From positions 30,448 to 94,447 of the forward strand of contig JAVJSD010000083.1 in NCBI GenBank assembly GCA_040219575.1: a stretch of 64,000 bases of DNA. The letters are read 5' to 3'. This stretch comes from JAVJSD01 sp040219575 (lineage in GTDB: Bacteria; Planctomycetota; Planctomycetia; Pirellulales; Pirellulaceae). The notes below the pieces were generated by a model, which saw only the letters and a program-made list of their open reading frames with translations, was not told the origin of the DNA and searched no databases. Shown in pieces: positions 42,901 through 50,742 of this stretch. How positions within the stretch are numbered: position 1 is the first letter of the stretch; each line of letters begins with the position of its first letter. The position numbers and the translations under genes are program-made.

Positions 42901-45111
42901 GACGAGTTCGCCCGGCGTCGCGAATTGTTGGCGCAGCAGTACCGCCTCGACGCCGATCTCGATCAACTGGTGGACTGCGTCACCGGGATGCGGCAGGCCG
43001 CTCGATTGTTTCCGCCGGTGCTGTCCCAGTTGCATGAGTCGCTGGTCGATGGCTCGGCGGACTTGAAGCCCGCCGAATTGATTCACGACGTCGCGAGGCT
43101 GTCGCCGCTGGTCGCTTCGCTACGGGAGCAACTCGACCGCATGTTGGACGAATACCAGGAGTTCCCGCTGGAGCAACTGGCCGAGGAGTTGCATCGCGTC
43201 GAGCGGTCTTTGGACGACCTGCCCGACTTCCTGTTGTGCCTGGAGCAACTGGCCCATCTGCCGCCGCGACTGGCCTCGGCGCTGCGAAATCTGCCGCACA
43301 CGGCCGAGGAGATCGAGGCGGCCGTCGCCGAGCGAACGCTGCAGGAAATCTATCGCGGGCAGCGCACGGTCGAGCGTTTCACCACGTCGAGCCTGACGCG
43401 GCACAAGGAGGGCCTATCGCGCAACTACGACCTGTGGCAAAAGGCCAACGCGGCCGAGATTCGCCGCGGCGTGAAGCAGCGGTTCCTGGAGCACGTACAC
43501 CTGGCGGGCCTGCCCGACTCGCAACTCAAGTCGGAGGAGAAGGAGTTCAAGAAGTCGTATAACCGCGGCCGCCGCGAACTGGAGCACGAGTTCGGCAAGT
43601 CGATGCGTTACAAGTCGATCCGCGACCTGGTCTCCGGCGAGTCGGGCATGGTGGTCAAGGATCTCAAGCCGGTCTGGCTGATGAGCCCGCTGAGCGTCTC
43701 CGATACGCTGCCGCTGGAGAGCGACGACTTCGACGTGATCATCTTCGACGAGGCCAGCCAGATCACGCTGGAGGAGGCCGTGCCGTCGATCTTCCGCGCC
43801 CCGCAGGCGATCGTGGTGGGCGACGAAATGCAGTTGCCGCCGACCGATTTCTTCTCCACACGCCGAAGCGAAGACGACGACGAGTTGCTGTTCGAGGAAG
43901 ACGGCGAGCAGGTGGAGTACGACCTGGGCAGCAACAGTTTCCTGAACCACGCCTCGCGGAACCTCGCCTGCACGATGCTCGGCTGGCACTATCGCAGCCG
44001 CGACGAGTCGCTGATCAGTTTTTCGAATTGGGCCTTCTACGAGGGCCGCCTGCTGACCGTGCCCGAGGAATGCCTGCCGCAGCCGGGTGCTCCGCCGCTG
44101 ATCGCGCAGACGGCCGAGGACGGAGCGGCCGGGGCGACGGGACTGTTGGAGCGTTCCATCAGCTTCCACTTCATGCAGCACGGCGTGTACGAAAACCGCC
44201 GCAACCGCGCCGAGGCGGATTACATCGCCGAGTTGGTGCGGGCGATTCTGGCGGGCGACAGCGGCAAGACCATCGGGGTGGTCGCGTTTTCCGAGGCACA
44301 GCAGGGAGAGATCGAGCAGGCGCTCGACCGGCTCGGCGAGAAAGACGCCGAATTCCGCCAACGGCTCGACGCCGAACTCGAACGCGAGGAGGACGGCCAG
44401 TTCGTCGGCCTGCTGGTGAAGAACCTGGAAAACATCCAGGGCGACGAGCGAGACATCATCATCCTCAGCATTTGCTACGGCCGCGACGCCGGCGGACGAA
44501 TGCTGATGAACTTCGGACCGATCAATCAAAGCGGCGGCGAAAAGCGATTGAACGTGGCGTTTTCGCGGGCCAAACACCATATGGCCGTCGTCACTTCGAT
44601 TCGTTCGGCCGCGATCACCAACGAATACAACGACGGGGCGAATTGCCTGAAGAACTACCTCCGCTACGCCGAGGCGGTGTCGCTGGGCGACGACGGCAGC
44701 GCCATGGCGGTGCTGCACGGCATGTCGCGCTGGCGCGCGCAGCGTGAGCCCGACGCTCCGCCGGACGACCTCGTCGCGCGGCAGATCGCCGACGCATTGC
44801 GGGCTGAAGGTTTGATGGTGGAGCGGGGCGTGGGAAAATCCTTCTTCCGCTGCGATGTGGCGGTGCGTCGCGAAGGCGATCCGCAGTATCAACTGGCGGT
44901 GCTGGTCGACGGCGAGTCGTATTACTCGCAGCAGGATCTGCTGGAGCGCGATATGATGCGGCCGCGGCTGCTGGAGGCGTTCGGCTGGCGCGTGGCCCAT
45001 GTGCTGGCCAAGGACTGGCTGCACGACCGCGAGGCGGTGCTCCGGCGACTGTTGTCCGCCTTGCAGGAAGACGTAAGCACGCCGCACGCTTCATCCTCGG
45101 ACCCTCAATAA
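39910..45111 (+). CDS. Pseudokinase - DUF4011 - SF1 helicase - Vsr-like nuclease fusion
   Basis: 1733 residues. Residues about 20-220 follow a protein-kinase C-lobe without an N-lobe: HAAGKVAPLRGLDRLRVDG aligns without gaps with HAAGIVHRDLKPENILLDG, and DPLTDVFSLGLLLASMACG is the F-helix region; HRD, the catalytic Lys/Asn and DFG are all lost. DUF4011 begins near 245 (LGKLRERLFELTRRNRLLHF). The SF1 helicase has Walker A GPPGTGKS (646-653), a long helical insert, DEASQ (1280-1284), GDEMQLPP (1304) and NVAFSRAKHHM (about 1548). A Vsr-like REase domain (MTES_1575 type) ends the protein (about 1615-1733). It is cytoplasmic, coupled to the M48-like gene, and probably a defence or DNA-stress effector; that role is inference. 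Confidence 0.85.
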   Translation: MTQFDQFLQQRLDGPGFSTEDCLASFLPLVRDVLDAHAAGKVAPLRGLDRLRVDGVRIFFEQAQRLDPRDNTTALRKIEEEQQTPVEIVHELRRTDGGKSNGDGAPSSRLENLHIGSLDQPISRPVYLPDYIAWEHRLEHHDPLTDVFSLGLLLASMACGLDFRDPQQLERFVAGRRNLFELNSLIHPVLVRAVFRMTELDRHRRPPDLRALLTTLENYRDQEIDLDFHLAQIGGFEQQDKPTKQRVVLGKLRERLFELTRRNRLLHFRPTMQTVNLTQASVPLSFDIKNIRPDQILVWGDDLRRRLVSGKPFSLNKHLNFAEAIYLPVVLDRIIADSRRDLAEFGFAQLRLVVCFLHWADLKQQPPERYESPLVLVPVKLTRKRGVRDTYALEALSSEAEINPVIRYQFKQLYNIDLPESIDLAHHDLEELYASLEQQIQRTESAVTLTKIDRPRIDLIHEKARRKLDQYRRRAKQSGRGVRSFQEIDYSYDPANYLPLGVRLFSELVRPPEVRLRRIAEQTPPPRRFAVSEPPADDSTRQRTLYTLREGAEENPYLWNFDLCGLTLANFKYRKMSLVRDYEALLNRETESPAFDAAFSLSPRPVDDDPSGPPSLDDRFDVVPCDPTQATSVAEARAAKSYIIQGPPGTGKSQTITNLIADYVARGRRVLFCCEKRAAIDVVYARLRQCGLGDLCCLIHDSQSDKKQFVMNLKATYESFLADDGAAHHDERGELLKRLRADLDPLREFSEAMQSAPEAAGVPLRRLIDRRLALFDRTPELTDLQRERLPDYAQWQRHRERIEYLTTLLVDTRGDGVMARHPLRPLSARLSSDERPLQVVTDALASAHDLLRRVRDALDASRIPAENWASLAELQRLFGYAESVAPAARIERMDLFDVRSAAAAQFERELTDLRHLSDKLQQATEAAAGWKDRLPETETSVALQRAKSLENNFLAWLSPSWWRLRSVMNRCYDFRKHVVRPSWSQALTWLAAVYEAEDEFARRRELLAQQYRLDADLDQLVDCVTGMRQAARLFPPVLSQLHESLVDGSADLKPAELIHDVARLSPLVASLREQLDRMLDEYQEFPLEQLAEELHRVERSLDDLPDFLLCLEQLAHLPPRLASALRNLPHTAEEIEAAVAERTLQEIYRGQRTVERFTTSSLTRHKEGLSRNYDLWQKANAAEIRRGVKQRFLEHVHLAGLPDSQLKSEEKEFKKSYNRGRRELEHEFGKSMRYKSIRDLVSGESGMVVKDLKPVWLMSPLSVSDTLPLESDDFDVIIFDEASQITLEEAVPSIFRAPQAIVVGDEMQLPPTDFFSTRRSEDDDELLFEEDGEQVEYDLGSNSFLNHASRNLACTMLGWHYRSRDESLISFSNWAFYEGRLLTVPEECLPQPGAPPLIAQTAEDGAAGATGLLERSISFHFMQHGVYENRRNRAEADYIAELVRAILAGDSGKTIGVVAFSEAQQGEIEQALDRLGEKDAEFRQRLDAELEREEDGQFVGLLVKNLENIQGDERDIIILSICYGRDAGGRMLMNFGPINQSGGEKRLNVAFSRAKHHMAVVTSIRSAAITNEYNDGANCLKNYLRYAEAVSLGDDGSAMAVLHGMSRWRAQREPDAPPDDLVARQIADALRAEGLMVERGVGKSFFRCDVAVRREGDPQYQLAVLVDGESYYSQQDLLERDMMRPRLLEAFGWRVAHVLAKDWLHDREAVLRRLLSALQEDVSTPHASSSDPQ

Positions 45112-45202
45112 TGTCATTACGAGAGGCGTTCACGTGAGATCGAGAGTACAGACAAGCGAAGATCCCGTGGTCGGCTTCCGATGCTTTTGGGGAGATTGGT
45201 CG

Positions 45203-45898
45203 ATGTGGTGGGAAACGAGGAATGCCTTTCGCGTAGCCGCGCCGGTTCTGTTGGTTCTGGCGTGCTTCAGCGTCGGGTTGGCGCAACCGCCCGCCAACGA
45301 TGAACCTCGCGAACCGGCCAAAGCCGCAAAGGTCGACGCCAAGTCCGACGCAAAGGTCGACGCCAAGTCCGACGTCGAGGCCGATCACGATGCGCTGCGC
45401 GCATTGCGGGCGGTCGCCGAACAGGCCATCAACGAGAACAACCTCGACCTGTTGCGGCCCCACATGGCCGAAAAGTTCTCCGTGGTGACTTATACCGATC
45501 GTGAGTTCACCGACTTCGACGAATTCAAACGGCGTTGGGAGCAGACGCGCGAGGACTTGCTTTCCGGTGGGAGCTACACCACCAAGCTGAATCCGGAGTT
45601 GAGCGAGATCCACGGCGATTTCGCCATCGCCCGCGGACGCTCCGAGAATGTGCTGGTGACGGGCGACGGCACGACCTATGAATTCCCTTCCCGCTGGACG
45701 GCCGTCATGCACAAGGTGAACGGCCAATGGAAGGTGGTGCGGGCGCACAGTTCACTGAGCCCGTTCGACAACCCGATGTTGCACGCCACGGTCAGCCGCT
45801 GGCTGCTCATCGTCGGCGCGATCGCCGCGGTGGTGGGCCTTCTTGTCGGCGGCATCTTCGGCCTGTTGATCGGCCGACGGCGGAAGAAGAGCCAATAG
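45203..45898 (+). CDS. NTF2-like domain protein with signal and C-terminal membrane anchor
   Basis: 231 residues. Hydrophobic start (FRVAAPVLLVLACFSVGLAQ) followed by a Lys/Asp-rich linker made of KVDAKSDA repeats. Residues about 75-185 (EQAINENNLDLLRPHMAEKF, DFAIARGRSENVLVTGDG, WTAVMHKVNGQWKVVRAHSS) are an NTF2/SnoaL-like cone domain, a small ligand-binding or enzymatic fold. A final helix (WLLIVGAIAAVVGLLVGGIF) with a basic end anchors it in the membrane. GGGGAG 10 bases before the ATG at 45203 fixes the start. It lies 91 bases after the helicase gene, so cotranscription is possible but unproved. Confidence 0.75.
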   Translation: MWWETRNAFRVAAPVLLVLACFSVGLAQPPANDEPREPAKAAKVDAKSDAKVDAKSDVEADHDALRALRAVAEQAINENNLDLLRPHMAEKFSVVTYTDREFTDFDEFKRRWEQTREDLLSGGSYTTKLNPELSEIHGDFAIARGRSENVLVTGDGTTYEFPSRWTAVMHKVNGQWKVVRAHSSLSPFDNPMLHATVSRWLLIVGAIAAVVGLLVGGIFGLLIGRRRKKSQ

Positions 45899-45910
45899 CA
45901 GCCCGTAGCC

Positions 45911-45925
45911 GACGCTGCCAGCGTC
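45911..45925 (+). repeat. Short perfect hairpin after the NTF2-like gene
   Basis: GACGCTG-C-CAGCGTC, preceded by GTAGCC as in other repeats of this window, 12 bases after the stop codon. It may be one arm of a further family or a weak terminator. The rest of the 208-base gap to the next gene shows nothing. Confidence 0.4.
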
Positions 45926-46106
45926 GTCGCGCCTGAATTGCGCCGTCGGGGCTTGTCCCTATTGCAGGCGACATCGGATGCACACGCTGTTGTGAACGAG
46001 AACGGCCGTTTGCGATCGACGCTGTTCACCAATGCAACGTCATGGGCGGCCAAAAATGGGGATTCGATCGAGGCTGCGGCGAGGCGTGGGAATAAGCCCT
46101 CGCGGC

Positions 46107-47105
46107 TCAGTGCTTGCGCGCCAGCAGCATTCCGACGACGTGCGGCGGGGCGTCGAGAGGGATGACGGGCTCGACGGCAAAGCGGTCGCCGAGCAGTTGC
46201 CGCAGTTCTTGCGGCGAATAGACGTGGCCGTTTTCCGTCCGCAACACCAGGCCGAGATGGTACAGCGCCAGCGGCACGTCCCCCAGCGAGGAACCGGGCA
46301 GGGCGTCGATGATCAACAGCTCTCCCCCAGGCCGCAGCGCGGCATGCAGCTTTTCGAACAGCGACCGGTTTTGTTCGGCGGTGAGCAGGTGCGTCACGTT
46401 GGCGGCCACCGCCAGGTCGAATGCTCCGGCGGGGAGTTCGACTTCGAGGAAGTTACCGGACAAGGTTTGGAGCCGCTCTTGCGCGCCCAGCGTTTCGGCG
46501 GTTTCCCGGGCGACCTCCAACACCGCCGGCCAGTCGACGGCGGTGACGTTCGTATTCACGTCGCGGGCCGCCATCGCGAGACTCCACACGCCGCTGCCGG
46601 CCCCGACATCGAGAATCGAAAGGCCTGTTCGCCGTCCGCCGATGTCGAGCCGCTCCGCCGCCTCCGCCGCCGCGTGCGAGAGCATCCAGCCGAGCATCGC
46701 CACGCGCGATTGATAGTGCTCCTCGCTTTCGGCGGCGGCGTCCATCTTCTTCATCGGCCGACCCGTGCGAAGGAAATCGGGCAAGTGCCGCCAGTATTGG
46801 TCGCCCAGTTCGCGATACTCGCTCATGAGGATCATGCGGGCGACCTCCGTCAGCGAGAATACCGACGGCTGTTGATCGCTTCGCTCCACGCTGAGCAGGC
46901 CGAGACGAGATAGCGCGTCGAGCAACAGTGCAGTTGGTTCTTCTCGCGTCTCGCACGCCTGAGCCACTTGCGCCGCCGATTTGGCTTCCCGCAGCAGGGC
47001 GTCGAAAACTCCCAACTCCAGCGCGGTGTGATACACCTGGGCCGAACCGTTGAGGTTCATCAGATGAAAGTAGGTTTGCAACGATTGGAGATCGGGGCCG
47101 GTCAT
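46107..47105 (-). CDS. SAM-dependent methyltransferase, acetylserotonin/polyketide O-methyltransferase type
   Basis: 332 residues. A helical N-terminal dimerisation domain (SAQVYHTALELGVFDALLRE, ETREEPTALLLDALSRLGLL) precedes a Rossmann methyltransferase with SILDVGAGSGVWSLAMAARD, FDLAVAANVTHLLTAEQN and ALRPGGELLIIDALPG. This architecture is that of plant-type and polyketide O-methyltransferases. It follows the hydrolase/methyltransferase fusion gene by 45 bases on the same strand and may belong to the lipid locus, perhaps methylating its product. Confidence 0.83.
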   Translation of the reverse strand: MTGPDLQSLQTYFHLMNLNGSAQVYHTALELGVFDALLREAKSAAQVAQACETREEPTALLLDALSRLGLLSVERSDQQPSVFSLTEVARMILMSEYRELGDQYWRHLPDFLRTGRPMKKMDAAAESEEHYQSRVAMLGWMLSHAAAEAAERLDIGGRRTGLSILDVGAGSGVWSLAMAARDVNTNVTAVDWPAVLEVARETAETLGAQERLQTLSGNFLEVELPAGAFDLAVAANVTHLLTAEQNRSLFEKLHAALRPGGELLIIDALPGSSLGDVPLALYHLGLVLRTENGHVYSPQELRQLLGDRFAVEPVIPLDAPPHVVGMLLARKH

Positions 47106-47124
47106 GGGGCGAATCCATGGAGGC

Positions 47125-47149
47125 GGCGACGGCCAGGCCGTCGGCTTGG
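47125..47149. repeat. Family H palindromic repeat
   Basis: GGCGACGGCCAGGCCGTCGG then CTTGG: an 8-base stem with the loop CAG. It lies between the two methyltransferase genes, directly after the stop of the upstream one. Confidence 0.6.
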
Positions 47150-47150
47150 A

Positions 47151-48932
47151 TCAGGAATTGGAATCGACGCGTCGGGCGAGGGAGACGGTGAAGATGCCGT
47201 TGTCGGTAGCCAGGGTGCGGAGCTTCTCGAATCCGGCGGCCGCGACGAGTTGGTCCATTTCGACCTGCGTACGGCAACGCATCACCCACGGCTCGCCATC
47301 GATGCCGACCAGCGCTCGGGCGATCAACTCCTGTTGCGGATGCCAGGGCTGATTGGTGTAAATCAACAGGCCGTCCTTTTCCAGGGCGGCCGCCAGACCA
47401 CGCAGCGAAGCGAGAATCGGTGGATTGTCGGGAATCAATTCGTACAGGCCGGAGACAATCGCCACGGTTGGTTGGGGATTCATCCCGGCCAGCGATTGTT
47501 CGTCGAGGGCGTCGCCCCGCTCGAAGGCGACGTTTTCGAGCCCGCGCTCGGCGGCGATGGCTCGACCGCGGGCCAGCGCCGGTTCGTCGAGATCGCGCAG
47601 CAGCGCCGAAAACTCGATGTCGGGGAACCGCCGGATCGCGTCCAGCACGTAGCGGCCGGGGCCTGAAGCGATATCGAGAATTCGCACGGGCTTGCCCGAG
47701 GCGTCGATGTCGCGAACCGCCTGCAGGAGCAACTCCTCCACCAGCAGCTTCCGCTGGCGAATGCCGATCCAGCCGGGACTGTTGAGGTACAGTCGATCGG
47801 CCATGCGTCCCAGCGGCGACCAGCCGCGGGCCTGGTCGCGGTAGACGTGATCGAGCGACTCGCCCGAACTGAAGCCGGTCCGCCAGCCAAGCCGCACGCC
47901 GGCGCTCATCCGGCCCAGCGTCTTAAGCACCAGCTTCATGCCGCCGTAGTACAGCGCCCGGGGCGAAAGGGGAAACAGCGGCCGACGGAGGGCGTCGGCG
48001 GCTTGTTTGGTGTAGCCGCGCTGATCGGCGTCGACCAGCGACGGCGGTTCGCTGGGCTGCGCGAACGCCTGCTCGAGGAAGGTGCGAATGCGGGCGATCG
48101 GCCGGTCGCGGTCGTGTTCCTGGAGCACGCTGTGGTAGAAGTCGTCGTAGCGCTCGAACTCCTTCACGGGCGATGTGAGGTCGTCGAAGAACGCTTTCTG
48201 CGGACGCTGGCGAACCACCCAGTCGCTGCCGCCGGAAAGCATCAGTGTGGGAACGCAGATCGCGCTGGCATCGGCCATCAGACGCGTCGAAGCGTCGTGC
48301 ATCTCCAGCAGAACGTTGACGGCAATGTCACGGGCCACCAGAGGATCGGCGGCGTAATCGCGGATCATGTCGTCGTCGTGCGTCAACATCGTCGGCAGCA
48401 CGTAGCTTTTCACGAAGGATTTCCTGCGCACCTTGTTGAGCAGGCGCAGCGCGGGGATCGCCAGGGGGACGTACAGCTTCACACGGAGCGCGGGCGTCGT
48501 GAGTACGAGCGCCCGAATCGCGGGCGCGTAGTCGTGCACCCAGGCGGAGACGAGCACCGCGCCGATGCTGTTGGCCACGACGGCCATGTTCCGTTGCGGG
48601 ACGTCGTACTGATGCTCGAGATGACGCACGTAGGCGTCGACGTCGCGGACCAGCGCGGCGAAACTCTCGGCGTAGCCCCGCTCCCCTTCGGTGCGGCCGT
48701 GTCCACGGGCGTCCCAGGCGAAGATCCAGTAGTCCTCGAGTCCCAGGCGTTCGACGAAATCCTGAAACCGGCCCGAGTGTTCATGGCCGCGATGGAACAG
48801 CAACAGCGCCTTGTTCGTTTCGCTCGGCCGCCGCGGACTCCACGCGCGATAGAAGATCTCTTTTCCATTCCACGACTTGAACGTGTGTTCGGTCGAGGTG
48901 ACGGAGGGTTTCGTTGGTGCTTGCGTGGTCAT
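47151..48932 (-). CDS. Alpha/beta hydrolase - SAM methyltransferase fusion (YnbC-like)
   Basis: 593 residues. Residues 15-310 form an alpha/beta hydrolase of the monoglyceride-lipase type: ALLLFHRGHEHSGRFQDFVE, FAWDARGHGRTEG, and a nucleophile elbow ANSIGA with Ser122 (Ala in place of the first Gly), then PTLMLSGGSDWVV and DDFYHSVL for the Asp and His. After a linker, residues about 410-590 are a Rossmann methyltransferase (RILDIASGPGRYVLDAIRRF). The same fusion exists in E. coli YnbC, and the two genes upstream match YnbB and YnbA. Its action on an acylated lipid head-group is inference. The ATG at 48932 was chosen as the first residue before conserved sequence. Confidence 0.85.
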   Translation of the reverse strand: MTTQAPTKPSVTSTEHTFKSWNGKEIFYRAWSPRRPSETNKALLLFHRGHEHSGRFQDFVERLGLEDYWIFAWDARGHGRTEGERGYAESFAALVRDVDAYVRHLEHQYDVPQRNMAVVANSIGAVLVSAWVHDYAPAIRALVLTTPALRVKLYVPLAIPALRLLNKVRRKSFVKSYVLPTMLTHDDDMIRDYAADPLVARDIAVNVLLEMHDASTRLMADASAICVPTLMLSGGSDWVVRQRPQKAFFDDLTSPVKEFERYDDFYHSVLQEHDRDRPIARIRTFLEQAFAQPSEPPSLVDADQRGYTKQAADALRRPLFPLSPRALYYGGMKLVLKTLGRMSAGVRLGWRTGFSSGESLDHVYRDQARGWSPLGRMADRLYLNSPGWIGIRQRKLLVEELLLQAVRDIDASGKPVRILDIASGPGRYVLDAIRRFPDIEFSALLRDLDEPALARGRAIAAERGLENVAFERGDALDEQSLAGMNPQPTVAIVSGLYELIPDNPPILASLRGLAAALEKDGLLIYTNQPWHPQQELIARALVGIDGEPWVMRCRTQVEMDQLVAAAGFEKLRTLATDNGIFTVSLARRVDSNS

Positions 48933-49058
48933 TTGGTTTTGATTGCTGATTGGCAGACGGGAAAGAGCGTCCGCAGTTTCGCGGCCGCTTCGAGCAATGG
49001 CCCTCACCGGGAGGGAAGGGCATACGCACTTCGCTGCATCCGTCGGACACGTACGTCG

Positions 49059-49089
49059 AACGATCCGCCGACGCCTTCGGCTCGCCGTT
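49059..49089. repeat. 31-base repeat, family I, copy 2
   Basis: Exact reverse complement of 23564-23594, with some similarity extending a few bases beyond (CGCCGTTRAACGA). It lies between the YnbB-like and YnbC-like genes. Confidence 0.75.
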
Positions 49090-49107
49090 GAACGATCACG
49101 ATCAAGA

Positions 49108-50034
49108 TTAAAGCAATTCGAAGTAGTTGAGCATGTGAAAGAAGAACGGCGAGGTGAAAATCAGGCTGTCGATGCGGTCCAACACGCCGCCGTGTCCGGG
49201 GATGGCCGTTCCCATATCCTTCACCTCCAGATCGCGTTTGATGAAGCTGATCGACAAGTCGCCCAATTGCCCGCCCACCCCGACGATCAGACCGGCGAGC
49301 ACCTTCTGCAGCGTGCCGAACTCGCTGGGAAACGAGAATCCGAGCAACCACGGCATCACCATGGAAATGGCCAACGCCCCGAGCGCCCCTTCCCAGGTTT
49401 TTTTGGGACTGATCTGGCTGCGGAGCGGGTGACGGCCGAATAGCCGGCCGAAGATGAACGCCGCGATGTCGTTCGACTCCACGGCGAAGAACAGAAACAG
49501 CAGGTAGCCCTCGGCGTATTGCGAATTCGCGATCTGCCCCAAATGCCCAAACATCCAGCACAGGTACAGGTAGGCCACGATGGCCAGCGAGACGACGCGC
49601 AACTGCCCCTTAGAGCGATTTCGCAGGATGGGCACCACAAACAGAAGGCCGATGGCGTAGACCGGCATGGCCAGGAACATGGGCAGCCAGCCCGGGACGC
49701 CGTCGTGGGGGGACTGCATGAACGACGTCGTGCTGGTGGCGGCGATGCCGATCAATACGGCGATCGTCATCGGGCGGTCGCGCAGCAGGTGCGTCACTCG
49801 GGCGAACTCCCAGAATCCGGCTACGGTGAGCACGGTCACCAAGGCGATGGTGGGAAGCCGACCGAAGTAGATGCACAGCGCGATGACGGGGATCATCACC
49901 AGCCAACTGCGGTAGATGGCCCACACGCCGCTCACATTGCGTCGGGCCCCCCACGTCAACAGCGCGAGCACGGCGCCGGCCGCCCCCAGGCAGGCGCCGA
50001 CGATGATCAGGTAATTGCGAAAAATCTCGCTCAA
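49108..50034 (-). CDS. CDP-diglyceride synthase family protein (YnbB-like)
   Basis: 308 residues, about eight membrane helices. The CDP-diglyceride synthase signature is complete near the C-terminus: SFIKRDLEVKDMG, then IPGHGGVLDRIDSLIF. The family converts phosphatidic acid and CTP to CDP-diacylglycerol. The motif VESNDIAAFIFGRLFGRHPL is, as far as I recall, closer to E. coli YnbB (ESNDIAQ..) than to the housekeeping CdsA. The start codon is TTG and no better start is visible. It lies 36 bases after a CDP-alcohol phosphatidyltransferase-like gene, which would use its product. Confidence 0.87.
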   Translation of the reverse strand: MSEIFRNYLIIVGACLGAAGAVLALLTWGARRNVSGVWAIYRSWLVMIPVIALCIYFGRLPTIALVTVLTVAGFWEFARVTHLLRDRPMTIAVLIGIAATSTTSFMQSPHDGVPGWLPMFLAMPVYAIGLLFVVPILRNRSKGQLRVVSLAIVAYLYLCWMFGHLGQIANSQYAEGYLLFLFFAVESNDIAAFIFGRLFGRHPLRSQISPKKTWEGALGALAISMVMPWLLGFSFPSEFGTLQKVLAGLIVGVGGQLGDLSISFIKRDLEVKDMGTAIPGHGGVLDRIDSLIFTSPFFFHMLNYFELL

Positions 50035-50070
50035 CGGCGACTCGCGCGGCGATTTATCGTGTTTCCAAGC

Positions 50071-50742
50071 TTAGACGCCGTCATTTTCCGACGCTTCCTT
50101 GAGTACTCGCAACGTGCTGGCGAGCCGCACGAGGATCGTCTGCATGCAGCCGACGACCACCACCACGCACGCCCAGTCGAGCACCGTCAGCGGACCCCAC
50201 ACGTACGATCCCTCGGGCGTCTGCAAAATTCCCCACGTCACGCAGGCGGCCACCACCAGCACCGCCATGCGCCATGGCTTCGACATCACCCCTTTGAACT
50301 CGCGCTTCGCCCCGACGGCCTGCCCCAGCATGCCCACATACGCGGTGAGTAGGGCCAGAATCGCCGCCCAGTAGCCGCTGGCCCAGTGGCACATGCCGCT
50401 ATGCGCCACGCCGACGAAGATGATCACGTCCGACAGGCGATCGGGCAACTCGTTGACAATCTCTCCCCGGAGGCTGGCCTTCTGCGACGCCAACGCCACC
50501 ATGCCGTCGAGCATGTTGAAATAGAGCCGCAGCAGACACAATGCGGCGCCGACGAGCAGCAGTACGTGCGTCGCCGAAGCCTGCCAGAAGCAGACGCCCG
50601 CGCCCGCCGCCGCCACGAGCGACGCCAACGAGACGACGTCGGGATGGATGCCCAGTCTCACGCAGATGGCGACGGGGAATCGCGCCGTGGCGCGGAACAC
50701 GTCGGCGATGGGACGTCGCGAGGTCGGCTGATATTCGCCCAT
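50071..50742 (-). CDS. CDP-alcohol phosphatidyltransferase-like protein (YnbA-like)
   Basis: 223 residues, about six membrane helices. The active-site region reads RLYFNMLDGMVALASQ and LRGEIVNELPDRLSD. Compared with the consensus D-x2-D-G-x2-A-R-x8-G-x3-D-x3-D, the first Asp is Asn76, Arg is Leu84 and the third Asp is Asn97; Asp79 and Asp101 remain. I recall similar Asn substitutions in E. coli YnbA (NALDGM..., ILNETGDVISD). The family joins CDP-diacylglycerol to an alcohol to make phospholipids. Its start overlaps the SMR-like stop by one base (TGATG). Confidence 0.82.
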   Translation of the reverse strand: MGEYQPTSRRPIADVFRATARFPVAICVRLGIHPDVVSLASLVAAAGAGVCFWQASATHVLLLVGAALCLLRLYFNMLDGMVALASQKASLRGEIVNELPDRLSDVIIFVGVAHSGMCHWASGYWAAILALLTAYVGMLGQAVGAKREFKGVMSKPWRMAVLVVAACVTWGILQTPEGSYVWGPLTVLDWACVVVVVGCMQTILVRLASTLRVLKEASENDGV

